Assembly (NCBI RefSeq): GCF_030272615.1
Contig: NC_081409.1
Span: 203,733,949 to 203,797,948, forward strand
Origin: Cryptomeria japonica
Taxonomy: Eukaryota; Streptophyta; Pinopsida; Cupressales; Cupressaceae
Reading direction: 5' to 3'
Length of the DNA: 64,000 bases
Shown: positions 34,978-48,413 of the stretch, piece after piece
Layout: the number at the start of each line of letters is the position of its first letter
Position numbering within the stretch: position 1 is the first letter of the stretch
The notes under the pieces: model-generated
What the model was told of the DNA's origin: nothing
Databases searched by the model: none
What the model saw: only the letters and a program-made list of their open reading frames with translations
Position numbers and translations under genes: made by a program

Positions 34978-35412
34978 TTTAAAAAGAACTCCTATTTTCT
35001 TTTTGGTTAAAAAGAACTTCATTTTCTCTCAATTTGGTGTTCTAAAAAGTACCTCATTTGTTTTTTGGCTCTAAAAAGAATCACATTTGTAAAGTAAAAA
35101 GAACAAATCAAACATTTACTTTCTTGCAAAGTTAGGATTCACACCTCAAAATTAGGGCTCTAAAAATAACAACAATCTTTTATTTCTTGCAAAGTTAAAA
35201 AGAATAACCAATCTTATTTTTTGCAAGTTAAAAAGAACAATCAATTTGTGTGTTTCTTACAAAACAAGTTACTTTCAAGCAAAGCATGTTTTTATTTTGT
35301 TGACCAGGATTTCCATTTCCTAGTTAAAAAATCAATTGCTATGACGGATTAAAAAGAACACCATGCTTGAATAGAGGATAGAAAATCATTGCTTTAAAAG
35401 GATAAAAAAGAA
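34978..35412 (+). repeat. Recurring TAAAAAGAAC motif in the leader
   Basis: About ten copies of (T/C/G)TAAAAAGAA(C/T) or close variants occur over 435 bp at irregular 25-60 bp spacing, separated by T-rich or TTTCTTGCAA-like DNA. Confidence 0.75.
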
Positions 35413-35690
35413 TGCTTGAATTTCATGTCTCGCAAGTGGTAGGTATATGCTCTCCCCTTAATTGAGTGATCAAAAAGCCAAACCCACTCTTTATGCTTTC
35501 TTTTACTTCAAGCAAATAAATCCTTTAGAGGGTCTGCCTTCCTGAATCGTTGATGGGGCTAGTGAGAAGGGTACAACCCAAGTGAGTACGGCTAAAACCA
35601 AGTAATCTAACTCACTATAATCAAATCTCGGGGGATGGAGCATATTTGAGTTCTCTCTTTTGAGTTATCTCATATCGAGCACTTTGTAGG

Positions 35691-35780
35691 GCCTTGAGGT
35701 CTCAATCACGCTTGCATGACTACATCTTGTTAGATACTTTGTTGGGCTATAGGCCTCAATCATGCTTGTGCAACTTGAAA
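35691..35780 (+). repeat. 45-bp tandem duplication in the leader
   Basis: ACTTTGTAGGGCCTTGAGGT at 35691 and ACTTTGTTGGGCTATAGGCC at 35736 head two units sharing CTCAATCA(C/T)GCTTG. Confidence 0.85.
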
Positions 35781-36860
35781 GGGTATCTTCGAATGGAATC
35801 TTTACTACGAACCTTAGCATTAGAAACTTTGAGCCGAGTTAGCTACCAAACATTGACAATATCATAGTGCAAGGGTGGGGAAGAATCTGCCCCCAAGATT
35901 ACTCACCATATATCTTCCAAGATAACTACCCAATTGTGATGCAATTCACTTTTGGTTAATTTCTGAAAAAGGGCAAAAAAACGGGCGCCCTCTAGGGGGT
36001 GACAAGGTTGTTTGAGCTGATGGAGTATCGAGACTAGTGGGCTATGATATTGTTGATGACCTTTGAATAAAGTATCTATCTGATGTGTCTTTTATTGTAA
36101 ATCAAACCAGTTATAATATTGGAGATTTGAAAACATTCTCACAAGAAAATACACTCAATGTTTAACATAGGGATGACCATTGTTTTCATGTGTGCTATGT
36201 CTTCTTGTCATGAACATTGAAACATCTTGCAAGTTACAAATCAACCAATACAACAATCAGTTTCAAAAACAAAGAGCAAAGAGCAACCTTAGAGATAAGA
36301 GAATTTCCAAATCCAACTAGCACCTTTGGAAGGGGTATCAAATCTTCAACTATATTAAAAGATAAGATTTCATCCAACAAGATTAAGGAGTATCAAATAA
36401 AGTGATAAAAGGTTCCATCATCCAACAAATCTTATAAAAAAAATACTAAGTTAGGTTCTCAAGTTGCCAAATTAAGTTTCTACATCATGAAAGTTGACTC
36501 ATATCATTTGACAAACTTTGTCGTGGGGGTGAGTCAAACTAAACCTTTACTTGACAAGTAAGCTTGAGTATCCAAAACAAAATATCCATACCAACCATCA
36601 ACATCAACATTGATCATTTTGTATGACCACTCCCCATATTTTGAGAAGAAGAAGTCTTCATCAAAAGACTAAGTTGAAGAAGAGACAACCTAGTCCTAAG
36701 GTCCTTGTGAAAAGGAGTAAATTTCTCTATATCAACCATCAACTCTTTAAATCACATTGTGTTTTCTTGCATCATATGCAGTTGTATATCAAAAGAAAAA
36801 CCAACTAATTTGACAAAGAACCTTTGAGAAGTAGGGCTTACATTCATAAAGAAGAATTTG

Positions 36861-36890
36861 GGGTAAGTGCACCAAGATGGTGAACAAAAA
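36861..36890 (+). repeat. Left terminal inverted repeat
   Basis: Starts GGGTAAGTGCACCAAGATGG and runs on to GAACAAAAA. It differs from its partner at one base (A/G at position 14). TTG precedes it. Confidence 0.85.
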
Positions 36891-37726
36891 GGGGGGTATA
36901 AGTGGCCACTTTTTTCTTTCTAAAAAATAGGTAAACTTGAACTTCAAAGAAATATTTGAAGGTCATGCACTCAAAAATACGAGTTGAGAAAAGAATAAGA
37001 ATTGTAGTACTCTGAATATAGCTTCTAAACTACTAATTTTTTTTTTAAATTGGATAAGATTAAGAGGGTCAAACCTTTCACGTACGAAAAATTGTTCCTT
37101 ATTTTTTCAGAAAAATATAACATAGTTGTTTTTGTGCGTTGCACAAAATATATAGTTAGATTTAGTATTTTGCAAAACCCTTTGGTAGGATGATAGGTAA
37201 GAGTCAGATCTAGAAGTTTTGTATTTTTTTGTAATTTTCCGTTGAGTATTTTTTTTTAAATGATTTTTTGAAGTGACCGCATCCTGAAAATTTGGTACTT
37301 GTTCGTGCGTTGGGCATAACTTGCATCAAAATAATAAAAAATGAAAACTTTTTTTTTTTTAAGTGTATAGGAATCTAGTGTAGAATAATAATATGTAATT
37401 TATTTTGAATTTGGTCAAGTATATCAAAAGTTATTAAAAAAATGGTAGACATATGTCTGTGAGGACTGTCAAGGCACTGGTAAAGAAAATTAAAGTTTAC
37501 TATGCTAAGTTGTCCAAAAATAGAAAAATTTATATGGTCAGAAAACTAAGAAGATGTGTGAGATTATGGTGGTAATTTTAGAGATACCCACTTGATCATT
37601 TGTAAACCTGATGATGATGAAGTCGATAAATCATGTTGGAGGATGAAAAAATGTGTAAAGGGACAAAAAAGGGGGGGAAATGGGCTTGCAAGCCTTTAGG
37701 GTAGTTTTCCAACCCTCTTACCAAGC
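36891..37726. other. Left subterminal region of the DNA transposon
   Basis: AT-rich, with no reading frame of interest. It lies between the left inverted repeat and the first palindromic motif. Confidence 0.45.
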
Positions 37727-37888
37727 CAAAACCCGCACGGGTTTTGAAAAACAAAAAGTACTATCCGCAGTTCTAAATAACCCGTACGGGTTATGTAGAT
37801 CTAAAATCATTATTTTGTGTTTCACAGAACCCATACGAGTTATGTAAAACTAAAACATTTATTTTGTTTCACAAAACCCATACGGGTT
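37727..37888. repeat. Left palindromic motif cluster
   Basis: Four copies of the AACCCGTACGGGTT pattern: 37730-37743 (CCCGCACGGG), 37779-37792 (CCCGTACGGG, perfect), 37828-37841 (CCCATACGAG) and 37875-37888 (CCCATACGGG). Several are followed by ATGTA and preceded by T(C/T)ACA-like bases, so the palindrome extends outward. Confidence 0.9.
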
Positions 37889-38039
37889 ATGAAGACATAA
37901 TAATGGTATGCTTGTAAACTTAGCATTTACTACACATATTTTAGACATACCTATATAATATGTGTTTATGTATGTATATATGCATATCTATAGTTATATA
38001 TAGATATATTTATATATGTTTCTATACATGCATGTATCT

Positions 38040-39820
<1,781 letters not shown>

Positions 39821-39891
39821 TTCTACATAACTTGTACGGGTTATGTAGAAACAATGCCAAAACTTCTAGTTCTACATAACCCGTATGGGTT
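39821..39891. repeat. Two more palindromic motifs
   Basis: At 39821-39850 a 30-bp near-palindrome is centred on CTTGTACGGG, with arms TTCTACATAA and TTATGTAGAA. At 39878-39891 there is AACCCGTATGGGTT. They flank the CT tract on its right side, as the 37.7-kb cluster does on its left. Confidence 0.9.
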
Positions 39892-40002
39892 ATGGGAAAA
39901 TCTTAATATATTTTAGTCCCAACGGCCTAAAAACCAGCATTGCAAGTTGTTTGAAGGCCCCACTGCTTTTGCTCATGATTTTTTTGGGACAATAACAATC
40001 AA

Positions 40003-41812
40003 GTTGTCCTAAACTGAGAGAGGTTTTTTTAGGCAGTGACAACATGACCCCATAGGTTCAAACAGATCATCCATTAGTGCCACGGTCTCTGAGTTACGCG
40101 ACGTCAAAGTTTGATGGTTTTTTCCACTTTGAGCGCTCAAGGGAAAATGTCGCTACGAGGTGGCTCAGAATGATCAGACATCTTGGGGAGTGAGACAAGG
40201 GCACACCTAGCGTAAACTCAGACACCTGGACATTCTCATGCTGACGGTTTCATTCCCACGACAAGCATAACGAAAGATGCACTATTTTGCCAGCTATCAC
40301 TAATAGTTTTTGATGCGACAGAAAAAATCTCACCACAAGAAAACAAAATCGAGTTGTCATAAACTGAGAGAGGCTTCTTTAGGAAGTGACAACATGACCC
40401 CATAAGTTCAAACAGATCATCCATAAGTGCCACGTTGTCCGAGTTACGTGACGTCAAAGTTTGACCATTTTTTCCACTTTGAGCGCTCAAGGGAAAACGT
40501 CGCTACGAGGTGGCTCAGAATGATCAGACATCTTGGGGAGTGAGACAAGGGCACGCCTAGCATAAACCCGGCCAACCGAACATGCTCACGCTGACGGTTC
40601 ATTCCCATGGCAAGCAGAACAAAAGATGCACTATTTTGCCACAAGAAAACATAATCGAGTTGTCTGAAACCGAGAGAGGCTTTTTTAGGCAGCAACAACA
40701 TGACCCCCTAGGTTGAAACAGATCGTCCATAAGTTCCACGGTCTCTGAGTTACACGATGTCAAAGTTTGACCATTTTCTTCCACTTTGAGCGCTCAAGGG
40801 AAAAAGTCACTACGAGGTGGCTCAGAATGATCGAACGTCTTGGGGAGCGAGAGAAGGGAACACCTAGCGTAAACCCAGCCACCCAAATGTTCTCACACGG
40901 ATGATTCATTCCCATGACCTTCAAAACAAAAGATGCACTATTTTGCCACCTCTCACTGACAGTTTTGATGGTTTTTGATGCAATAGAAAAAATCTCACCA
41001 CAAGAAAATGGAATCGACTTGTCCGAAATCGAGAGAGGCTTTTTTAGGAAGAAACAAAATGAACCCATAGGTTGAAATGGATCGTCCATAAGTGCCACGG
41101 TATCTGAGTTACATGACGTCAAAGTTTGACCATTTTTTCCACTTTGAGTGCTCAAGGGAAAACATCGCTACGAGGTGGCTCGAAATGATCGGATGTCTTG
41201 GGGAGTGAGACAAAGGAACACCTAGTGTAAACTCAGTCACCCGAATGTGCTTGCACTGACGGTTCATTTCCACAAAAAGCAGAATGAAAGATGCACTATT
41301 TTGCCACCTCTCACTAATGGTTTTTTACGATTTTTTATGCGACGGAAAAAATCTCACCACAAGAAAATGGAGTCGAGTTGTTTGAAACCGAGAGAGGAGT
41401 TTTTAGGCAGTGACAAAAAAACCCATAGGTTTAAATGGATCGTCCATAAGTGCCATGTTCTCCGAGTTACGTGATGTCAAAGTTTGACCGTTTTTCCACT
41501 TTGAGCACTCAAGGGAAAACATCGCTACAAGGTGGCTCAGAACAATCAGATGTCTTGGGGAGCGAGACAATGGCACACCTAGCATAAACCCAGCCACCTA
41601 AATGTGCTTGCACTGACGGTTCATTCCCATAAAGAGCATAATAAAAGATGCACTATTTTGCCACCTCTCACTAGCGGTTTTTTATGGTTTTTGATGCGAC
41701 AGAAAAAATCTCACCACAAGAAAATGGAATCGAGTTGTTTGAAATCGAGAGAGGCTGTTTTAGGCAGAAACAACACAACCCCATAGGTTCACATGGATTG
41801 TCCATAAGTGCT
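40003..41812. repeat. Tandem array of ~350-bp units
   Basis: Units begin at about 40003, 40353, 40659, 41018, 41377 and 41734 with (A/G)AGTTGT(C/T)NNAAA(C/T)(C/T)GAGAGAGG, and the sixth is cut short near 41812. Periods are 350, 306, 359, 359 and 357; the 306-bp unit lacks the stretch around TTTTTGATGCGACAGAAAAA. Conserved words include GACGTCAAAGTTTGA and GCTACGAGGTGGCTC. Minus-strand frames of 60-130 codons repeat with the unit but hold no known motif and are treated as by-products. Confidence 0.92.
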
Positions 41813-42423
41813 TCAACTCTTCTTTTATAGGTGATTTGGATGAATAGGTGTGTCTCTTACCCTAAGACCGACTTGTTATGGTTCTTGTCTTAATTGGTTC
41901 TTGAAATGATGAACTTCGCTCCATAAGCATGAGTTTATGAAATAATTACTTCACTCCAATCTCTTCATGCACAAAGGACTCAAAGAAAATTCACTCAATC
42001 AAAATACATAATATCAGCATTACCGGTGTCGGTACTTGGGTATACACAATATGAGCAATAGATAGTTTAAAAGTATACGCCATATGAGTTACAAGTAATG
42101 AACAAATTGGATCACATTTCAAGACATATACACAATGAACAAGTTTGATCATATTTCAATAGAAAATAAGTAAGTTTCAAGAATATCAAATTTCATATAT
42201 ATCAATGAACAAATTGGATCGAATATCAAGTTTCATATATATCAAAATGAACAATAATCATGTACATATCAAAAAATGGCATAGATGCCAAATCAATAAT
42301 AGTTACAAAAATGTGGCATGTGCCATGTCTATCAAAGTCGATATATACATATACAAATGTTGAATATATAAAAAAATTGGTCCTTCAATGACCACAACTA
42401 TAACTATATGTCTCTATTGGTAT
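41813..42423. other. AT-rich spacer between array and gene
   Basis: Contains loosely repeated words (AACAAATTGGATC, TTTCATATATATCAA) near 42100-42250. No gene is visible. Confidence 0.45.
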
Positions 42424-45227
42424 CTATGACTGTGGCGGATCATCAAAATTGAGCCTCTTCGAAGTAGTGTGTGGCTCTGCAGGTGGTTGCACAAGGACAA
42501 TTCAAATGTCGAATCAGATATATTTTCTCAATATAACATCAAAATAACTAAATATTGAACTCTAAATTGTTTGAAGTTGAAATGTTGATTACCTCATCTC
42601 TGTCTTCTATAATTGGGTGAGGCTATAACTGGTAAAACAACATTAATACATGTTAATAACATATATGTCAAATAACACATAATAACTAAAAATGAATAGC
42701 CTAAAAAACTAAAGCATATCAGAGCCTCAGATGGATGTGTTGTGGTCGTAGGAGGAAAAGTCACAGATGAATCAGTTACGACCATTTCCTATATCCATTG
42801 TAAGTAATCTAAAAGGAGTTAACTACACGATTTCAACTTCGTTGTGCACTTAGTGAAAAGGAGTTGATCTAAGATAGACATACCTTTTTCCTTGGTTGTG
42901 TTGGATCCCATAATATACGTGTAGGACTTCTACTGAAATGGAATGGTAGAATAATAGTAGGAAGTTTGGAAGGGGCATGTAATAGGTTAAAGACAATCAT
43001 ACAAGTTAATAACCCAAATTTGTTGACAAACTAGATAAAACAAATATTTTTAACATATGTAGAACAAATGCACACTGAAGCCTCGTATAATTCTCCTGTA
43101 ACCTTAGGAGGCCTAGTCGAATCTGATGCAGCTATTACCATTTCCTATATGAAAAATGATATCATATGATATAGACATAAAAGGATTTAGTTATTTCGAA
43201 CAAGCAAGAATGCAATCCAAAGTGAATATGAAGATGTCACCTCTTCCCTCTGTTGAACCTCATTCATTAATTTATGTATATAGAACAAATAAATTAAGTG
43301 CATTTATCAATATCTACATATACATGTTTAATCATAATACATTTCAACAAATGAATTAAAATTGTACTAAATTACCTTTTGTCATTTGGGTGTCTGAGAG
43401 GATATCTTTTTTTGCCTCGGAGTGCTAGAGTATGCCTTTCTCACACGAGATGTCCTTGAGGCAGGTGAGGTAAACTAACAAAATAAAATTAACATAAGGG
43501 AAAAGAGCATGTATTTAATATATCACTTAAGTCAAAAATATATAAATCTAAATGGTACCGCATAGCTATCTTGGCCAAAGTCAATGGCTGAAAGTGTGAT
43601 ATCATCAAGTTGGGACATCTCAGCGACTGATAAGCCTTATAAAATACCAAGTAATGATACATATTATTAACAAAAGATATTTTGAAACCAATGTATTATT
43701 ATATTTTTAACAAATTTACAAATCTTTACCTCTGGTGGCGAAACTACTCGTTACCATGGAGTCGACTGAAAAGTATGTGGTGTAACCCCACCACCTGCTG
43801 CACCCTGCAATGCATTTTATTTATATGTCACTTTAAATTGTTCTAAAAATAAAAATTCATTTCTTTTTATAAGATTTAGTCACTTAATTGATAACATGTC
43901 ATAAACAGAATTAAATGCACCTGTGTCTAATAGAGAGGGTACAACATATTGATAAGTTCATCGGTGAGGGCCACATCCTCTGCAGTGGAAGCATAGCATC
44001 TACTCCCACAACATGTACATGAATGAGACGTCAAACCATCCTCGTTTGCGTAAGTGTCTACACCAGAACATACACCTTGGCAGGTGGGGCACATATGTTG
44101 AATGGGTTGGCTCGTGCCAAATGATGTATGAGGTGCTGGTGATGAAGGAGGTGTCGCTGAGGAAGGAGGTGTTGCTGATGAACGAGGTGCCATTAATGAA
44201 GGAGGTGTCACAGGTACTGGTGCATCCTCTGCTCTGACCAACTGTGTGCCATGTTGAACAATGACATTAGTCAATGATGCAGCTGCCTGAAGAGTCTATA
44301 ATTCCATAGACTCCTTCAAGGATATAGGGATAGTGACATGAACCATGGGTTTTGGAGTTGTACGCCTCCTATGTTGTGGCTCTACCATCCTATGGGCCCT
44401 AGGTCTATCTTGCGCAAAGCCTCTCCCTCTACCTTGAAATTGTCGGATGTCAAATTAATTCGGCTTCTCGCCAAGCATAAACTCACAATACAACTTTCTC
44501 AAAAAATATAGAGGCACCTCCCAATTATTATAAGGTGGTTGGTCAAAGACCATATACCACCTATCCCAAAAAGCTTCTTTTATCCTAGCATGAACACACC
44601 AATGTATAGGAAGTCGAGTCGTATTTAGTTCTAGGTTGTTACTGGTAACAGGATCGGTGAAAAGAGCACATATGTCAGCTTTACCTATGCCCTTTTTTTC
44701 ACTTGATCATATGACAACCCATCTGCATAAAATGTTCGACATTTATCCCTCCATGAACCCCATTTTGTAACATTTGTAGATACCTCATTTTCATTATTAG
44801 CCATTTTTTCTAGTGTTTTGGCAAGGGTTGAGTGGTGCTCAAGCCTAGAAGACCTCAACCTATTCACCAATATAGAAATTTGGGCACTATTTTGTGTAAG
44901 GCGATTGATGAGATCCTCTTGTGTGGCGTCTACATGATCTAATGGAGGACGTGGAGGGTTTTGGGGTGGTGGTGGTTGTTGAGGAGCAACATTTTGAGGA
45001 TTTTGAGGGTTTTCTTGTTGCTCTTGTGCAATATTTACAGGGTTTTCTTATGTTGCTTGTGCAGGAGGAGGTCTTTGTTGTCTATTTTGTTTTTGGGGAT
45101 TGCTTGAAGAATCTGACATCAAATTAATAAAAACAAAACTGAAATCAATTAATAAACCCTGCTTCAATTAAAATGCAAACAAAAATAATCAAACCAATCA
45201 AATATTACCTGTTCGACGAGGTGCCAT
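42424..45227 (-). pseudogene. Multi-exon gene of unknown family inside the DNA transposon
   Basis: Exon 1 (45227-45209, ATG, MAPRRT) ends AG|GTAATA. Joining it to an exon starting 45112 keeps frame (DSSSNPQKQNRQQ). That exon runs to about 43920 and encodes a Gln/Pro-rich N-terminus, WRDKCRTFYADGLSYDQ, KADICALFTDPVTSNNLE, LPIHWCVHARIKEAFWDRW, an RGRGFAQDRPR stretch, a Ser/Thr/Pro linker and a Cys cluster (CPTC, CSG, CTCC, CGSRC). Further short exons with AG/GT borders include 43804-43740, 43635-43559 (LSVAEMSQLDDITLSAIDFG), 43474-43376, one from 43144, 42932-42884, one from 42788, and the last about 42477-42424 (TTSKRLNFDDPPQS, stop). Four stops sit where CAA/CAG would fit, and one frameshift is at an A7 run (44693-44699). 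I recognise no family. The small-exon layout and end position recall En/Spm tnpA. Confidence 0.5.
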
Positions 45228-45272
45228 TGTCGAAAATTACTCTCAATGTTGGCAAAATCCAAAATAGTTGCA

Positions 45273-45531
45273 AACCCATGCGGGTTCTATGTTTTTTTGG
45301 CTTTTCCTTGCCGTTTTTCCACGGGTTTTGGTGTTGAAAATGGCCAAAACCCGTGGCCTACACCAAAAAATAATGTTTCTCAAAACCTGTACGGGTTTTG
45401 AGAAACTTTTAATTTTTTATTAAAAAATAAAATGTTCCTCAAAACCCGTACGGGTTTTGAGGAACTTTTGGTTTTTTTAATTGTTTTTCTAGGCCTAGCA
45501 CATTTTTGAATTTTTAGAACCCACACGGGTT
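45273..45531. repeat. Right palindromic motif cluster
   Basis: AACCCATGCGGGTT at 45273-45286; half-sites CCACGGGTTTT (45319) and AAAACCCGTGG (45346); a 32-bp palindrome with one mismatch at 45375-45406; a perfect 32-bp palindrome at 45434-45465 (arms GTTCCTCAAAACCCGT and its exact inverse, no spacer); and AACCCACACGGGTT at 45518-45531. Confidence 0.93.
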
Positions 45532-45566
45532 ATGAAAATTTTGGTTTTTTTTGGGATGTAGCCACT

Positions 45567-45596
45567 TTTTTGTTCACCATCTCGGTGCACTTACCC
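45567..45596 (-). repeat. Right terminal inverted repeat
   Basis: On the minus strand it reads GGGTAAGTGCACCGAGATGG and continues GAACAAAAA, the inverse of 36861-36890 with one mismatch. TTC follows on the plus strand. Confidence 0.85.
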
Positions 45597-45742
45597 TTCA
45601 ATCAACGCCTTAATAGTGGAGGAAGGATTAATCCCACCTTATTTCCAAATTTTTGCGTCACTTACCACAAATATTGACCTAAGCCACCAACTCCACCAAG
45701 AACCTTGTTAGAGGAGGAAGAATTCACTACCATAGAAATCTA

Positions 45743-47575
45743 TTGATGCCCATCGGCACTCAATCTCGAAAAGGAAAAGAATTGGATACTCAACCAGAAT
45801 CTAGCATGAGTCATATGGAATCCAACCCTTTTGATGAATACGCAAATGTAGAAGAAGAAGATATCACAGAGGAACTCATCCAACAATGCCAAGAAAGCGT
45901 TGCCTTCCAAAAGCTCATGGAAAGGCTTATAGATGCAGACAAACAAAAGTACATCCTCATGCTAAATAGCAAAGGAATCCCGATGCCTGAGGATTTTGAC
46001 ATAGAAAATTCAAGGAATGAAATAATCCCAAGAACTAGGTCAAGGGCCTACACATTCATTCAGAATCAAGAAAATCTTAGAGGAGAGGACACACATGATC
46101 AAGACAACACAAGCAATCGAGATGATACCCGCAATCATGACGACATTAGTGAACAAGGGGATGCCCGTCATCAAAGGTCCAGAGAAAGAAATGTATCTCT
46201 AGCTCTTATTACACAATAACTCCAAGCACTCCAATGACAAATGCGAGATATGCAACAAGGGTCTACAACGAGGTATTCTTTGGAGGACATTTGTCCTTAC
46301 CTTTTTGATAGGAGGCTAAACATGATACCTTTCCTACCAAATTCAAATATACCAAAGTATGATAAATACGATGGTAAGAGTGATCCCCGTGATCACATCA
46401 GGGAATTTTGTACTATGAGCTTGGATTTTTCTCATAACCATACATATATGATGAGGCTATTCCCAAGACGTTTGGGAGGAAAAAGAATGGAGTGGCTGTC
46501 AAAACTCACACCTCCCATCAGATCATTATACTCCTAAAACATCCAACATGAGATCACTATGCTTGACATATGCAACACGAAGCAAAAAAATGATGAAACA
46601 TTCATGGTGTTCTTACAACGACGAAGACATATTGTCTCAAGTTACCCACATGATGTACCTAAAAAGTAAAAGATGGAGATCTTCATAGACAATTTAAATA
46701 GTGAAATGAGTTATCAACTCAAACTATAATGTCTACCTACTTTTACAAAGTTGATCTAAAATGGCATCCAAGTAGAGGAAGCCTCCATCAAGAAAGGGAC
46801 CCTAAGGTTCTCCAAGGATGGTGTTAGTTCACCAAGCAATAACACCTATGGCAATCAATATAATAACAACAACTCAGACAAGTCCAACTATTGGACTAGA
46901 AACAAAAATGTTGTTAATGATCGGGTAGTTGATGCCAACAATGTAAAGTCTAAACAACCAGTGTTGACTTTATCAGGTAACACACCATCCAACAATGATC
47001 AAAGAAGTGCCAATCAGGACACTAACAATTATCAACACACTACCAACCAAGGAGCTCGAATGTCAAACAATAACAACAACAACAACCAAGGAAAAAATAA
47101 CTACCGAGGGAAGAACAATAATTACTGAGGAAACAACAACAAAAACAACCAAGGGGGTAAGGCTAACACTCCACCTCCCCCATATCGAAGAACATATACA
47201 CCATTAGGACAAAACTCAGAATCTACATTGCAAGAACTATTGGCAAACAAGATCATCACATTACCAATCATAAGAAATTTTGAACCCCAAGTCAAACCAC
47301 CATGGTGGAATGACTCATATTGTTGTGATTATCATCGAAACAAGGGGCATAGAAAAAACAATTGCATGAGGTTGAAAAACATATTTCAAGATATGATAGA
47401 AAGGGGAGACATAACAGTTGATGGACATAAAACCAATGGTGATCATGAAGCTTTCAAAAATTCTCTTCCTAATTATGACAAGGGAGGAGCATCAACGTCA
47501 AACAATAACAAAGGAGTCTGCATCAATCACATATACGAAAACACCATAAATCACATATCGGCATGTGACAATTAA
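45743..47575 (+). pseudogene. Tat-type gag (broken)
   Basis: Gag packages the element RNA. An acidic N-terminal part (ESNPFDEYANVEEEDITEEL) is followed by the retrotransposon gag domain (SNIPKYDKYDGKSDPRDHIR; LFPRRLGGKRMEWLSKL; after a stop, NDETFMVFLQRRRHIV). An Asn/Gln-rich linker comes next, then a zinc-knuckle-like motif CCDYHRNKGHRKNNCMRLKN near 47330, followed by IQDLI-type IFQDMIERGDITVDG. This CxxH...H...C knuckle plus LKN is typical of Tat gag. Stops at about 46217, 46535, 46668 and 46728 and frameshifts through the Asn-rich region break it. The start is the ATG at 45743 or 45746. Confidence 0.85.
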
Positions 47576-47579
47576 ATAA

Positions 47580-48330
47580 ATGTCATCAAGATCAAAGATA
47601 AACAAGAACATGCATTGGTAAATGTGACAATGAGGGCTCAAAAATATGTCTTGAAGGGGAACACATCAACAATAACAACTATCCCCAAGACTTAATATAA
47701 CTTGGTCGACAAACTACGAAGGACACCCACTCAAATATCAATACTTGAGTTGCTTAAACTCTCACCAAAGCATAAGGATATCTTAGAACAAGCTCTTGTC
47801 GAAACAACAGTTCCAAACGATTTGGATGTCAATCTGTTCCAAGCCATGGTGGCCCATATGGCAGTGCCACATAACTTATCCTTCTCAAAACATGATGACA
47901 CCTCTTTGAGTCATCTGCATAACACCCCACTCCATATTGAAGTCCTAGTCTACAAACATTTGGTGAAAAGATTACTCATATATGAAGGAGTTGGTCTCGA
48001 TATATGTACCTTAAAGCTTATCCATCCATTGGGATTCTTCGAGAAAGCTATTGACCCTAAAAAGAAGATCTCTATCAAAGCCTATGATTATGAAGAAAGG
48101 TCATCCGAAGGAACAGTGGTACTACCCATTCAAGTAGGACCTGTGCAAAGAGACACATTGTGTCAAGTCTTGGACATAGACTTGACACACAACATACTCT
48201 TGGGTCATCCTTAGATCCATGAAATGCAAGCGATACCTTCCACGTACCATCAATGTCTCAAGCTCCCCTACAATGGACAATAAATTTCAATATTTGCAGA
48301 TACTAACCCTTTTCAGTACTACAATACTAT
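47580..48330 (+). pseudogene. Tat-type aspartic protease (catalytic Asp lost)
   Basis: The protease would cleave the polyprotein. The frame reads NVTMRAQKYVLKG, a linker (LVDKLRRTPTQISILELLKL, SPKHKDILEQAL) and then HIEVLVYKHLVKRLLIYEG, VGLDICTLKLIHPLGF, EGTVVLPIQVGPVQRDTLCQ and ILLGHP. In Tat proteases the active site is D-(E)-G-(S/A) in LLIDEG; here the codon is TAT and the residue is Tyr, so the enzyme would be dead. A TAA at about 47695 separates the linker from the upstream part and another follows LLGHP. Confidence 0.85.
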
Positions 48331-48413
48331 GGGAGCAACTCAAGATATCTTAGTTCCACACAATAGGGAGGCCCAAGCTTCCTCATCATCCAAAAATCAA
48401 TAAAAACAAATCA

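Larger units (their letters stand above)
34818..36860 (+). other. Leader region of the Tat-type element
   Basis: Non-coding DNA between the primer site and gag, about 2 kb before the nested DNA transposon interrupts it; a further 146 bp follows at 45597-45742. Long leaders are usual in Tat elements. Besides the repeats listed separately I see no reading frame of note. Confidence 0.55.

Noticed and set aside
40236-41597. Repeated minus-strand frames in the 350-bp array (MSAQSGKNGQTLTS and similar)
   Set aside because: They recur because the DNA unit recurs, carry no known motif, and their frames are not kept in all units.
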